64,000 nt of DNA from Aaosphaeria pasadenensis. Its lineage: Eukaryota; Ascomycota; Dothideomycetes; Pleosporales. Positions within the stretch are counted from its first letter, which is position 1. Each line of letters starts with the position of its first letter. The notes beneath the pieces were generated by a model. It made no database searches. It had not been told where the DNA came from and saw only the letters and a list, made by a program, of their open reading frames with translations. This document shows positions 46,828 to 57,160 of the stretch, in pieces. Position numbers and translations under genes: made by a program. The stretch spans positions 372,001 to 436,000 of the forward strand of contig JAKLMB010000008.1 in NCBI GenBank assembly GCA_022813625.1, in the 5' to 3' direction.

Positions 46828-48240
46828 TCAAGGCGCATAATCGATATTAAGCTTCCTGTACTTCTTAATCAGCTTTCTCATTTTCCCCCTCGACATCCCA
46901 TACTTCTCAGCCTTGATTCTTACCTCCTCCTCCAACTCCTCATCCCCGCCCCCACCCTCTCGACTCGCCACCCTCGCGCCGTACTCAGCCAGCATCTTTC
47001 TCGCCTTGACATTCCCCACCGTGCTTCCCCTCGCCGCCGCCTCGAGCGCCGTGCCGTAGAATGACGCTTTGGCGTGGACGTCGGCGCCACTTTCGAGGAG
47101 GAGCTTGACGAGGGGGAAATGCCCTTTCCATGCTGCGATCTGCAACGCGGTGCCGTACGTTTTGCTCCCGGGGGCATTTGGGTCGGCGCCTGCGTCGAGG
47201 AGGTAGTGGGCGGCCTGGAGGTGGCCGTCGTAGCATGCAGTCTGCAGGACGTTGCCGTACTGGCCACAGTGAGCGTTCGGGGAGGCGCCTGCGTCGAGGA
47301 GGAGTTTGGCGATGGCCGTCTTGTTGGCGGCAGTGCCGGAGATGGCGTGGGAGAGCGCGGTTTGCCTACCTGTGTCGGCGTAGTCGATTTCGAGGCCCGG
47401 GGCAGAGAGGAGAAGGGTCACGATGGGGAGATAGCCGCAGCGTGAGGCCCACATTAGGGGCGTGCAGCCGAATTGCGTGTCCTTGGAGTGCGGGTCTACG
47501 AATGGGGAGGCGAGGAGTAGGGAGACGACGTCGAGGTGGCCGTGGTGGACGGCGTAGGAGAGCGGGGTTTGGCCGGTTGAGGTGGAAGGGGGGTCTGGGT
47601 CGGCGGTCGTGTTGTTTAGGAAGAGGGCGACGATGTCATCGTAGCCTCTCTCGGCGGCAAGGGAGAGGGGGGTTTGCCCGTGCTTGCCCTCGGTGGCTTC
47701 GAGGTCAGTGGATGGGTGGGCTATGAGGAGGGAGACGACGTTCGTCCAGCCTTCTTGGGATGCGATGGAGAGAGCGGTCTGTTGGGACTCTGGAAGTCTG
47801 GCGTTGACGTCGATGTCCGGGCGGGAGAGGAGAATCTTCACGATTGATGGATGGTTTTCTTTGGCGGCGTAGAGCAGGGGCGTCCAGTGGGCCCATATCA
47901 TGTTTGGACCCTCCGTGGTGTTGACGTCTGCGCCCAAGGAGAGCATCCGGAGGAGAGTAGCTTCTCGGTCGTTTTCTGCGGCCCAGAGTAGAGCCAGGCC
48001 ATTGTTGTGCTTTATTTCGAAACGATAAATGTAGTCATTCAGGACAGAGTATAGATAGATGTTGGTCTGTGCCAAACGGTTGATGTCGTCGAGTCCGCTG
48101 TACGGGCGATCTAGTCCGCTGTCCAGGCAATCTGCTATGGTCAGAAGTAGTTCGGCTGGAAGACCTGGGAGCGAATTGGGGTTGACGTTGGCCGTCTTTG
48201 TAGTTGTTATATGATCGGCTTGTGGTTTATGTTTCAACAT
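46828..48240 (-). CDS. F-box-like / ankyrin-repeat protein
   Basis: A single exon encodes 470 residues. Near residue 24, LPGLPAELLLTIADCL fits the start of an F-box-like motif. From about residue 78 to 430 follow roughly ten ankyrin repeats, with clear units such as GQTPLSLAAERGYDDIVALF, GQTPLSYAVHHGHLDVVSLL and GTALQIAAWKGHFPLVKLLL. A Glu-rich then Lys/Arg-rich tail ends the protein. The usual role would be substrate recognition in an SCF-type ligase or plain protein binding. Fungi carry many such lineage-specific copies, and the target is unknown. The gene converges on the histidine kinase with 152 bp between stop codons. Confidence 0.9.
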   Translation of the reverse strand: MLKHKPQADHITTTKTANVNPNSLPGLPAELLLTIADCLDSGLDRPYSGLDDINRLAQTNIYLYSVLNDYIYRFEIKHNNGLALLWAAENDREATLLRMLSLGADVNTTEGPNMIWAHWTPLLYAAKENHPSIVKILLSRPDIDVNARLPESQQTALSIASQEGWTNVVSLLIAHPSTDLEATEGKHGQTPLSLAAERGYDDIVALFLNNTTADPDPPSTSTGQTPLSYAVHHGHLDVVSLLLASPFVDPHSKDTQFGCTPLMWASRCGYLPIVTLLLSAPGLEIDYADTGRQTALSHAISGTAANKTAIAKLLLDAGASPNAHCGQYGNVLQTACYDGHLQAAHYLLDAGADPNAPGSKTYGTALQIAAWKGHFPLVKLLLESGADVHAKASFYGTALEAAARGSTVGNVKARKMLAEYGARVASREGGGGDEELEEEVRIKAEKYGMSRGKMRKLIKKYRKLNIDYAP

Positions 48241-48866
48241 GTTTGGTGTATGTTGTTAGTCGAGAGAAAGAGAGATTACTTTTGAAGGAGAGTGTCTGGT
48301 CTTTATTCTGTCAATGTTGGACTATCCCGGTCACGCATGAATGGTTGCAGTCGTTTATACTTTGAGGCAGAGTTGGGGCGGAGTAAGTAGTCCGTGCGCT
48401 GTGCAGATAGACAGATGGTCAGTTGTTTGTTGGCTGATATTCTGGGTGGTATTGAAAGACAACGTTAATGGATGTTTCAACAAATAGAGCAGTGATCGTT
48501 TGATACAGTGGAGGAAGAGAAGTCTTTTCGTATCTGTAGAAATATTTAATCTTCACGTCGGTGGACACTGCCAGTTGACCTTTGACTCATAGTTAGCCTA
48601 ATTCAGTTGTGTTGTGCGAGGGATGGAAGGATCGAACGCTCGAATAGGAAAGTGAACATGGGTGGATATCTGATGATGAACTTCTGATACGAGATGCAGT
48701 ACGAGGCATACTGATGTCTACATACCTAAACACGCATTGACGGCTAATCGGTTTGAACACAATGATAGCGGTATGCTTAGAGTCGGCGTACTGCAAGAAA
48801 TGTATATTATATATCATTAGGAAATCTGTATTCTGATCCGAGTATCCCAGATGATTTTCATGACGA
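48241..48866. other. Intergenic region, ankyrin gene to lipocalin
   Basis: This holds the ankyrin gene promoter and the lipocalin 3' flank. Unspliced reading of the lipocalin continues into it on the minus strand, but that is intron read-through. Nothing else is supported. Confidence 0.5.
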
Positions 48867-49679
48867 CTAGCAGCCCTCTTGATCGAACATGGAGATGGCG
48901 GTCGCGTTCGATCCAAGGCAGACGGCTCGCTGAATCCAAGCCTAGAATTGAATGTCAGCGGGCGTTGATCGGGTTCGTAGTGGACAGATCCAGATATGTA
49001 ACCTACATCAATCTGCTCCTGGCCAGGTTGGCGCTCTCGGCTCAAAATGTACAAAACTCCCCATTCCTGGGTTTGTACTATGGCGTAATCACCGCCGTAC
49101 TCTAGAAACATCGGTAAGTTACCATCTACAGCTCACCGGAATAGTATGACTCTTACCTTGAACGATGTAGTTGGGCCCGGGGCATTCAGCAGGGGAAGAT
49201 TCCGGGAACGAGACCACAAAAGCTCCACCGAAGCCATATTGCGCGCTAACAGGAGCTGCTGTTCCATTTGCGCCTACTGACCGGCCTCCGGCCGTTGCTG
49301 TGTTAATGACCTTCACAGTTCCATCGTCCTGATCACAATCATATCAGTAGTTGATTGTAAGGCTAGCGGATTTAGGGCCATACATTGGCTTGATACTCGG
49401 CAGTGACACACTTTGCGCCTGAAGTCTCACCAAATGGAGTTCCAGCGACTTGATACCACGTGCCTAGATACTCTTCGAGGACGAAAGAGGGATCTGGAAC
49501 TGGGTAGAAACATTGTCTGGGCTAAAGTCAATTACATCCAGTTGAGTTCAAGGCAGCGAACTATACCCATCATAGTATGCAGGGACGACTTCGCGTCCGG
49601 TAGTTTGTTCAGCTCGAGGGATAACAGCAGCCGATGCTGCGAGGCCAAAAGAGGTAAGGAGACCTAGGACAGCGTGCAT
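48867..49679 (-). CDS. Secreted lipocalin-family protein
   Basis: Five exons are inferred: 49679-49567, 49516-49384, 49328-49157, 49101-49007 and 48941-48867, giving 195 residues in one frame. The first 18 residues (MHAVLGLLTSFGLAASAA) form a signal peptide. The lipocalin signature GxW appears as EEYLGTWYQVAG; later strands include ATAGGR, GPNYIVQEYGGDYAIVQT and WGVLYILSRERQPG, and the protein ends with a cysteine-bearing tail (GC before TAG). This is the apolipoprotein D/Blc type: an eight-stranded barrel binding a small hydrophobic ligand outside the cell. All four introns have GT donors and CTAG or CAG acceptors. The ligand is unknown. Secreted lipocalins are not common in fungi, which adds interest. 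Confidence 0.88.
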
Positions 49680-50516
49680 TTTGCTCAAGTTGCGGAGGTT
49701 GAAAAAGATGTTCTCAATTCTGTCGATGGATAATTTGGGAGTACCCAGAGTTGAAAGTTTATGGAGTAGTGGGCCGGTTGATGATCTTGTCAGTTGATCG
49801 TGAAGTGACTGTCAACAATGGACATCGGCCTTTATGAACAATCTCGTTCAAAGTCGGCATCGTTACGTCGCACATCAAGGTTTGCCGGCAAAACATATAG
49901 TGTAAACGTTCGTTCATTCGAGTCACGTTATGCTCGCCCAATACGCACTACACACTGTAAATCATCACGCCAAGGCGTAATAGGTCTTGACATCCGTCAG
50001 TACCACGTAGCAACGCAGGTACTCAAGGGACAATAAGCTCGCCTGTTGGTAATATGTATTACGAACAGCAAGGCCAACAATTGTCCGGCGAGGAGTGCGA
50101 ACTGATAGTACTGAGAAGGTGAACGATCTAAGCAAAATATCTATGACGTAGATCGAACCTTGGCATTGTAGATTGAAGCCGAACAATCCGACTTCATGAA
50201 ATGGTACAAGGCGCGAATTATTGGTAGATATTGATTGCGACTGCACTTATGCACTTACACGGTTTAGATTGTGCTGTACGCCCGTCGCTTTTGCCCTGGA
50301 CCTGGTCGCTGCATGTGCCAACGGGTTGTACCTGGCTAGCACAAATAGAGGCAGCCAAATCGATCGGCCGTGGCATCATCCTGGCTGCAAGTCATGTATT
50401 TACAGCTTCGGCTTAGCCTTCAGTTCTTATTCAGAGCTGTCCTGCTCTTTATGTTACGACAAGGTTGAGACTCTCATATTGATGCTCTCCTGCGGGCCTC
50501 AGGAAGCGGATGCGTC
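49680..50516. other. Intergenic region, lipocalin to COG8
   Basis: Only short domain-free frames. It must carry the lipocalin promoter (minus strand, from 49680 upward) and the COG8 3' flank. Confidence 0.5.
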
Positions 50517-51983
50517 TCAACGCGCGGGACTGACAGCTCTTTCCGCCGGGCTGGTAGTTCTACTAGTTCCGACACCACTGGCCAGTAACTCTAACCTGCT
50601 GGCCTGTACTCTGTGCTTCTTCATCACCTCAATCCACTCGTCTTCCGCTTCGTCATCGTTATCGTGGCCAAGCTCAGCGCGCAAGTCTTCCTCGAGCAGA
50701 GCAATCATCATACTGAAGTCACCACCTCTTCTTCCCAGGGAATTGGCGCAGTAAAGGACTTGTGTAAGTAGAGAGTCCCTTGATGATCGGTCTTGAATGT
50801 TTGGAAGATAAGTTCGCAGGGTGTCGAAAAGTAGCTCAACCAAATGGAGTGGGAAAGTTGCGAGAGCGGATGGAATCGGCTGAAGTGGGTTTGCCTGCGC
50901 ATTGTTTACGGGTTGGACTGCAGGAGCAGGGCCATCTTCTGTCGATGGAATTGGGAGCGCGGAGGGGAAGATATCCTTGTACATAGAGATAATGGCGAAG
51001 CTCTGCTCCCGAAAGATCTCGATATATCTCTTCAAATATCGTTCTGTTTGCTGGCCCCAACCCGTGCTTTTGTTTCCAGACTTAAGTCTCTGTTCTGTCT
51101 CTTGGTCTGCTAGTTCTTTCAATGGGTCCAGTGCCGACAGAATCCCCTCGAGACAGCCATATCTGCAAACCAGGAACAATGCACCTAAACTGCCCTCGCC
51201 GGTGCCAATGGTAGACTTTTTGGAGGACCAGGACTCATCAAGTTCAGGGGCAACCCGCCGCAGCCAACCAATTGTTCGCATTGCACCCGCAAGTTTGATT
51301 GACTGGGACTGCAGACCAGCTATCAGGTTTGATGTCATGGTCTTCATTTCTTGCTCAGCCTGGGAGGACAGGGAGGCTATGAGTTGGGATTCTGGATATA
51401 GGGTCGAAAGTCGCTTGATGTGTGCGTATAGATCGAGAGCTGAGGCATAATTTGCGTTTGTGGCAGACGTAGTATTATTCGAAGCTGCCTGAGCTGGTGT
51501 AGTAGAAGATGCGATAGCGGACGACAGGAGTGTAGGTAGGTCGAGTACATCAGACACTCTGTCGATATTCCTTGCGAGAAGCATTGCTTTGGCCCGGCGT
51601 TCAAGTATGGGATTTTCGCTCGTCTTGGAATACTTGTCGGAGAAGCGTCTTGCAGCTGACTCGAGTTTTGGTAATTCTGCGTGGACAGCATTTGCATTGG
51701 TTCCAATTTGCGGGAGTGTATCTCGGAGATGTGAAAGGTGGTCTGAAGACGCTATTATCGGTTTATAGGACCGCTTAGAGAGGGATTGGAGGGACCGTAG
51801 TATAGAGTGAGAGCTCTGTGCGAGGGACTGCTGTTCGGAAGAAGATAATGCGGCAAGCGGGAGTGTGGTCAATCGGGACAGGTAGGCGGTGGTCGCGGTG
51901 TCGGTAGGGGAGGGCGCATTGTGAGTAGACGTGTCTTGCGCATCAAAGTAGGGTACGAGCAGTTCGTACAATGGGTCTGCCAT
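50517..51983 (-). CDS. COG8: Conserved oligomeric Golgi complex subunit 8 (Dor1 family)
   Basis: A single exon encodes 488 residues. The N-terminal half shows the Dor1 pattern: YLSRLTTLPLAALSSSEQQ, then SLSKRSYKPIIASSDHLSHL, followed by helical segments typical of COG subunits (NPILERRAKAMLLARNIDRV). Further hallmarks are REQSFAIISMYKDIFP and FPLHLVELLFDTLRTYLPNI. Cog8 belongs to lobe B of the COG tether and bridges to Cog1; the complex retrieves Golgi enzymes by tethering retrograde vesicles. An acidic segment and a Ser/Thr-rich tail finish the protein. Start chosen at the only in-frame ATG before the conserved N-terminus. Confidence 0.92.
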   Translation of the reverse strand: MADPLYELLVPYFDAQDTSTHNAPSPTDTATTAYLSRLTTLPLAALSSSEQQSLAQSSHSILRSLQSLSKRSYKPIIASSDHLSHLRDTLPQIGTNANAVHAELPKLESAARRFSDKYSKTSENPILERRAKAMLLARNIDRVSDVLDLPTLLSSAIASSTTPAQAASNNTTSATNANYASALDLYAHIKRLSTLYPESQLIASLSSQAEQEMKTMTSNLIAGLQSQSIKLAGAMRTIGWLRRVAPELDESWSSKKSTIGTGEGSLGALFLVCRYGCLEGILSALDPLKELADQETEQRLKSGNKSTGWGQQTERYLKRYIEIFREQSFAIISMYKDIFPSALPIPSTEDGPAPAVQPVNNAQANPLQPIPSALATFPLHLVELLFDTLRTYLPNIQDRSSRDSLLTQVLYCANSLGRRGGDFSMMIALLEEDLRAELGHDNDDEAEDEWIEVMKKHRVQASRLELLASGVGTSRTTSPAERAVSPAR

Positions 51984-52791
51984 GATCTGAGGGAGAGCGG
52001 GGGTGTGCTATCGAGCCGAACTTGGGGAAGAGTGGAGTGACGCTGTTGTTGTTGTTGTTGTTGTTTGTTATGTCGGGAACCATGCAATGCGATTGTGTAC
52101 AGTGCTGGGTGAATGTAGTGTGGTATACAATGTGACAATGTACCGTAATATGCTCGGATACCTAGTTAGTGAGTTCGGAGTAAATAGGCGGCCGATCTTT
52201 CACATGCGGGATCGGATGCAGCCACTGGGCGCACCGCCACTTCTATCACTTATTGTAGCCCAACAACTTTGAGCATTTTACAAAGTGAGAATGGACGTTT
52301 AAACAATGACATAATCTTATTAGATCTTATTCTGGCTGTTCCGTGCTTGCGTAAATAAAACAAACCTGCCTGCCTTGTCATGTTGTGAGCCGACAACCTC
52401 TCTTCTACACCAATCATCGTCGCCAGACAAATACTTCACTACTTGCATACTCCGACTACTATCACTAACTCTACCATCACAAAAGCCCTCGAAACCCTCG
52501 CTCACTCACTCACTCACTCACTCCACCACGGCCGAAAACGAAGACGGATCTTTTGCTAACGCACTGCTGCAAGATACACAGGAGACCCTCCGCCACCACT
52601 CTATCCTGCCTACAAGCGTGGGTCTAGACACAGGCAGGCCTGTTTGACTCTGTGACGACCGTTCCCTCCGCCTGCCGGACCCCACACCCTCGACTCATAC
52701 GCGCAAAGCGCAAGAAGGTGCATAACGCAAACACGACACAGGCGCAACAATACCCTACCCTCGCTTCCTACACGTCTCTAGCTTGGACAGC
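51984..52791. promoter_or_regulatory. Divergent promoter region, COG8 / UBE2O-like
   Basis: The two genes diverge from here. It includes a GTT/TTG microsatellite near 52044-52062 just upstream of the COG8 start and a CTCA x5 microsatellite at 52501-52520 in the UBE2O-like leader. No gene is seen. Confidence 0.5.
52501..52520. repeat. CTCA x5 microsatellite
   Basis: Five perfect CTCA units lie in the probable leader of the UBE2O-like gene. Confidence 0.9.
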
Positions 52792-55668
52792 ATGCCTGAC
52801 GGCGCTGTGCAGTTCTGCGTCGAGGATACCATCGGACTCAAGGATGATAGCACCCAAGTGGGCGTTGTCGACCGGGCCTTCGGTGACGTCGATTCCCACG
52901 AACCCCGCCCGCAACGCGATTACGAAGACGATATCATACGGCATGATGACATACCGGAAGATGACTTCATGAAGTTTCTACGCTCCGGCATCCCCCCGCG
53001 CGGCACCGTCCTCGTCTCATGGCAAACCGCAGTCAAAACGGAATTGATACCAGAGAGTAGACTGGAATTACTGGACCGGGCACTCTATGTAGGAGATGTT
53101 GTCAAGAAAAACGCAAAAGACCATATGAGTGGAACAGTGATTGGGAAGAACGTGACTTGCAATCTGTTTCCCACAGCCTTTTTCAACGGCGGCCAAGTCA
53201 GTCATTCAGTCATAGAAGAGCGCTCGATACGGCGCGTGCCCGTTGAGGAGATCATAAACTGTCACGAATATGTGGAAGGTGCGCTGGCCTTGTATGGCGA
53301 CTGGGTGGGCCGCATAGAACAGGTCTTTGACGAAGTCGCGGTCAAATTAAGCAACAATTCGGTCGTTGTCATCGAGAACGCGGATGAGCTAGAGCCGGAT
53401 GATACCACCATGGATCGCCTCAGTGTCGGCGACATGATTACCACTAAGAAAGGAACGTTGAGAAGAGGAAGGTGGCGGTATGGAGTCTACGATGCCAACA
53501 TACGACCTCGAGGGATGGTCGTTGAGACACGGACGGTCTGGATCAGTGTTCAATGGCTCGCAAAGAAATTTGGCGCTGGAGGAGCGAACGTGGGCGGTCG
53601 CAGCATTGAGCCTCCATCAGAGCTAAGCCTTGACGAACTGGAAAGTGGAAGATTCCGCGTTTACGATGCCAGCGGCAATTCAAGCAGCACCCTCCCACTC
53701 ATGGCCAACGGCGTGGATCATTCGTACCATGTCGCTGATATAGCCGTGGCGGACCGCGTACGATTCAAAGACCTCGCTGGAGCTGCCGTAAAGTATGATG
53801 GGACTACACTGCTAACTGATGGCAAACCTCAGGGGAAAGTTACAAAGATCCCGCGCACCGAGACCCTAGGTAGCGACATGAACGTCTATCTCTGCTTGCA
53901 GTCCCACACACGGGTCACCGTCCAGTGGCAAGATCTCTCCGTCACCGAAGATTATAGCTCTAGCTTCATTCCAGACCCCAACGTTGAAGATGACGACGAA
54001 GTTTGGCCAGGAGAAATCGTCTGTACCAAGGAGCAGCGCGAGAAGGCCGCGGATGTGACATGGACCTTCGAGCCAAATAAAGTCGGTGTCGTTCAATCCG
54101 TCAATTCCCGAGATCGGATTGCGTCAGTTCGGTGGTTTGAGAATCCTAACATTAGATTCTTAGGGGACGACCTCATCCCACCATCAGAGACGGGGTCATT
54201 GCACACTGCAACTGAAGATGTGAGCTTGTACGACATTCGCTCCACCCCCAGTCTGACGCGGCGACGTGGCGACTTCGTTCTCATTCATCCTGATTCCATC
54301 CCGACCTCAGTACATGACTCCTCCGAGCCCACGTGGTTTGGTGAAGTGGTCGACTTGGGATTGGACGGCCAACTCACGATCAGGCTAGGGGCAGCAAGGC
54401 CGGTGATTGATATACAACTTCCTGCCGAGCGCGTGACCCTTGTTTATAGCAGTGATATGCCTGACAACTCCCTGGGCAATCTCATGCAAACCCTTGATGG
54501 AGACTCTATCGAAGACTCGGAGGAAGAAGATCTTTCTGATTTCGATAACGCATCGTTCAACGACATGTGGATCGAGTATGAAGGCGCACAGCCTGTTGGT
54601 AACGTGGATGATGACGACTGGTCAACTGAGGATGAGGAGTCTGATGATGACGAGTCAATGCCAGATCTAGCGCCTGCAGACAATGTTGAAACTTCGAAAA
54701 CCACGCCAGAAATCCAGTCCGATGCTGAGCACAATTCGACCGATCCACTGCTCCAGCCCCAGCCAGGCGTCCATCGTTCTTCCTCGAAGTCAGAAGATCT
54801 CACATTAGGTTCGACAGATTCCAACGCAGACGTCGATCCGGATGCGCCCTCGCCCTTTCTGGTACTGGATAGCGAACCTCCGTTAGATCACCGTTATCTT
54901 GATGTCCCGGTAGCTCACACGCCAGGTTTCACCAAACGCATTGCAAAAGAACACAAAATACTCCGCTCCGCATTACCCCCCGGGATCTTTGTTCGCACCT
55001 GGGAATCGCGCCTCGATATCTTACGGGTCCTAATGATCGGACCCTCTGATACCCCGTATGAGTTCGCGCCGTTCATCATTGACTTCCACCTGAGTGCTTC
55101 ATATCCTGCGCAGCCACCTGCAGCCTTCTTCCACAGCTGGACTAACGGGAATGGACCGGTCAACCCGAATCTTTACGAAGATGGGAAGATCTGTTTGAGC
55201 CTTCTTGGAACATGGCACGCAGACGAGCGCAACGAATCCTGGTCCCCCGCCAAAAGCACCTTGCTCCAAGTCCTAGTGTCCCTGATGGGCCTCGTGCTCG
55301 TAAAAGAACCGTACTACAACGAAGCCGGATACGATGTCCACCGCGCAGCTCCCGAGACAAAGCTTAGCAGCGCCCTCTACACCGAGCGTGCATACTTCCG
55401 AGCCCGCGCTTTCATTACCCACGCGCTCGAAAACAACATCTCGCCCTTCTCAGAAGAAATCAAGTATCTGTATCTCAGCAACAAGGAGAACGCCCCGCGC
55501 TTACTAGACAGCGCAATCCAGGCCTCGAAAGACATCCTCGCGCGCAGTCAAAACAGCGCGAACGAAGAGGAACGCGATGGCCTCCGCAAGATCAGCCTCG
55601 GCGCCACAGTCATGCTGAAGCGCCAATTAGACAAGCTCGAAAGTCTCCGGACCGCAAATTCGAAGTAA
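52792..55668 (+). CDS. UBE2O-like large ubiquitin-conjugating enzyme
   Basis: A single exon encodes 958 residues from ATG 52792. The first 580 residues contain several beta-rich SH3-like segments (for example LYVGDVVKKNAKDHMSGTVI and YGDWVGRIEQVFDEVAVKL), as in UBE2O. An acidic Ser/Asp/Glu-rich linker follows at about 560-680. The UBC domain spans about 710-890, with PYEFAPFIIDFHLSASYPAQ and the catalytic Cys near 801 in DGKICLSLLGTW. UBE2O is an E2/E3 hybrid that recognises and ubiquitinates unassembled or mislocalised basic proteins. The C-terminal helix after the UBC fold (LKRQLDKLESL) looks like a coiled coil, also a UBE2O trait. The frame is open slightly further upstream but only through TTG; the ATG has a good context. 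Confidence 0.93.
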   Translation: MPDGAVQFCVEDTIGLKDDSTQVGVVDRAFGDVDSHEPRPQRDYEDDIIRHDDIPEDDFMKFLRSGIPPRGTVLVSWQTAVKTELIPESRLELLDRALYVGDVVKKNAKDHMSGTVIGKNVTCNLFPTAFFNGGQVSHSVIEERSIRRVPVEEIINCHEYVEGALALYGDWVGRIEQVFDEVAVKLSNNSVVVIENADELEPDDTTMDRLSVGDMITTKKGTLRRGRWRYGVYDANIRPRGMVVETRTVWISVQWLAKKFGAGGANVGGRSIEPPSELSLDELESGRFRVYDASGNSSSTLPLMANGVDHSYHVADIAVADRVRFKDLAGAAVKYDGTTLLTDGKPQGKVTKIPRTETLGSDMNVYLCLQSHTRVTVQWQDLSVTEDYSSSFIPDPNVEDDDEVWPGEIVCTKEQREKAADVTWTFEPNKVGVVQSVNSRDRIASVRWFENPNIRFLGDDLIPPSETGSLHTATEDVSLYDIRSTPSLTRRRGDFVLIHPDSIPTSVHDSSEPTWFGEVVDLGLDGQLTIRLGAARPVIDIQLPAERVTLVYSSDMPDNSLGNLMQTLDGDSIEDSEEEDLSDFDNASFNDMWIEYEGAQPVGNVDDDDWSTEDEESDDDESMPDLAPADNVETSKTTPEIQSDAEHNSTDPLLQPQPGVHRSSSKSEDLTLGSTDSNADVDPDAPSPFLVLDSEPPLDHRYLDVPVAHTPGFTKRIAKEHKILRSALPPGIFVRTWESRLDILRVLMIGPSDTPYEFAPFIIDFHLSASYPAQPPAAFFHSWTNGNGPVNPNLYEDGKICLSLLGTWHADERNESWSPAKSTLLQVLVSLMGLVLVKEPYYNEAGYDVHRAAPETKLSSALYTERAYFRARAFITHALENNISPFSEEIKYLYLSNKENAPRLLDSAIQASKDILARSQNSANEEERDGLRKISLGATVMLKRQLDKLESLRTANSK

Positions 55669-56230
55669 AGTCGAACTTAAATCACATGTACTGGTACTGT
55701 AGGAATAGAATTCAAAATATCGCATCTTGGACGGCGCCTTGACTTTATGGAATGGATCGGATCGGATCATGGAGGTCATACCCATTAGTGATTTGTTTGG
55801 GAGGGCATGTGTGGGTGGGATTGGTGTTTACTCTTCATGTGACTTTCTAATACGAGTGAATAGGATAATGTAGACATCGACCGATATGGTTGTGCAGTGT
55901 ATATGGTCTCGCTGGCGGTTTCGTCAGGGGGATGTATGCACATTTAATATAATGTTCTATCCTGATATACACGCTATCATGCTTCAAAATTTTCCATCGT
56001 CAAGACAGTATAACTTTACATTAGGTACAGTTTGGTTACAACAAATGCCTTGGTTTTTTTATTGACACTGACTTTCAATTCATTAGACTCCGATGCTACT
56101 CGAATTATTGCAAATAGTAGTATCGGTTCTCAGCACTCTAACTCCCGCAATCCCAAGTGTCCATTCAAAATGCTCGCAAAAAGAAACCACAATCATAACT
56201 CATAACCAAACCTGCAATCCTCAAGTCCCC
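55669..56230. other. Intergenic region between convergent genes
   Basis: 3' flanks of the UBE2O-like and AsaB-family genes. AT-rich after 55930. No gene seen. Confidence 0.5.
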
Positions 56231-57160
56231 TCATCCAAAAACCAACGCCCTAACTTCAATGCTATCCCTCCCGACCGCGCCCTCAGGCGTCCTCGGATCC
56301 ACAAAAGCCGTATGCGGCACCCTCCCCCACTGACCGACCGCCTCATCGCTATCAAAGCACTTAAGCAACAACCTCTCCTCATCCCGCATCCCACTCCAAT
56401 AATACCACCTCTGCCCCTCATGATACCTCACGGCCGCCGTCTCGCCCGTCCTATGCGGATACCGATGCTCGACAGGGATGAGATCCTCGTCACGGACGGT
56501 CGCGCTGTCCGCGACGGCAAGCGGATGCGCCATGACGGGTCCGTTCAGCGGACGCCAGACGTTGACGATGCGGTAGCGGCTGCGGAGGAGCGTGTCTGCT
56601 TCGTCGGGGAGGTGGTACCGGACGCGGGACTCGGCGGACGAGGGCGTCTGGTCGATGTGCACGCGGGTGACGGGCGCGCGGTTGGCGTTGGGGGTCGAGC
56701 GCCGCACGGTGTGGTCGAAGAGGAGGATACGGGTTGCGCCGGGGATGGTGGAGAGGAGGAGTTGCTCGACTTCAGGGTAGTAGGTTGATTTTATCTTGGA
56801 GTCGTCGGTGAAGTCGGAGGAGACGGTGGAGCTGGGGATGTTGGAGAGGACGGAGAAGGCGTTGTTGTCGAGTGTGAAGTTGGATTCGAGGCCGCGGAGG
56901 TCGGTGAGAGGGACGGATTCCCAGGCTTCGCCGAAGTTGCGCTGGGGGCGGCCGTCGGTGGGGGGTTCGACGTAGTTGTGAGGGGCGGAGCCGTCTTCTG
57001 GGGGTTTGTAGAAAGAGAGGGAGGCGGTTACAGTGCCACGGGGGATTGGGAGGCCTTGTTGGTTTACATCTTTGGTGGTGGAAGACGATGAAGGTTGATG
57101 TGAAGAGGTGGAAGATTGAAGTTCATGAGCGGGGATGGGACGGGTGGCGGGAGTTGCCAT
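56231..57160 (-). CDS. AsaB/CmcJ-family oxygenase-like protein
   Basis: A single exon encodes 309 residues. The family blocks are all present in order: TASLSFYKPPEDG, NYVEPPTDGRPQRNF, LDNNAFSVL, ILLFDHTVRR, VTRVHIDQTPSSA, RYRIVNVWRPLNGPV, HPLAVADSAT, the GQRWYYWSGMRDEE block, LLKCFDSD, PHTAFVDP and the terminal SIEVRALVFG. This is the fungal group related to AsaB (aspergillic acid cluster), GA4 desaturase and the cephamycin 7-alpha-methoxylase subunit CmcJ. The His-x-Asp in HIDQ and the distal PHTAF histidine would be metal ligands if it is an active iron/2-oxoglutarate enzyme. Its substrate is unknown and it has no cluster partner nearby. A Ser/Thr/Gln-rich N-terminus precedes the fold. Confidence 0.92.
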   Translation of the reverse strand: MATPATRPIPAHELQSSTSSHQPSSSSTTKDVNQQGLPIPRGTVTASLSFYKPPEDGSAPHNYVEPPTDGRPQRNFGEAWESVPLTDLRGLESNFTLDNNAFSVLSNIPSSTVSSDFTDDSKIKSTYYPEVEQLLLSTIPGATRILLFDHTVRRSTPNANRAPVTRVHIDQTPSSAESRVRYHLPDEADTLLRSRYRIVNVWRPLNGPVMAHPLAVADSATVRDEDLIPVEHRYPHRTGETAAVRYHEGQRWYYWSGMRDEERLLLKCFDSDEAVGQWGRVPHTAFVDPRTPEGAVGRDSIEVRALVFG

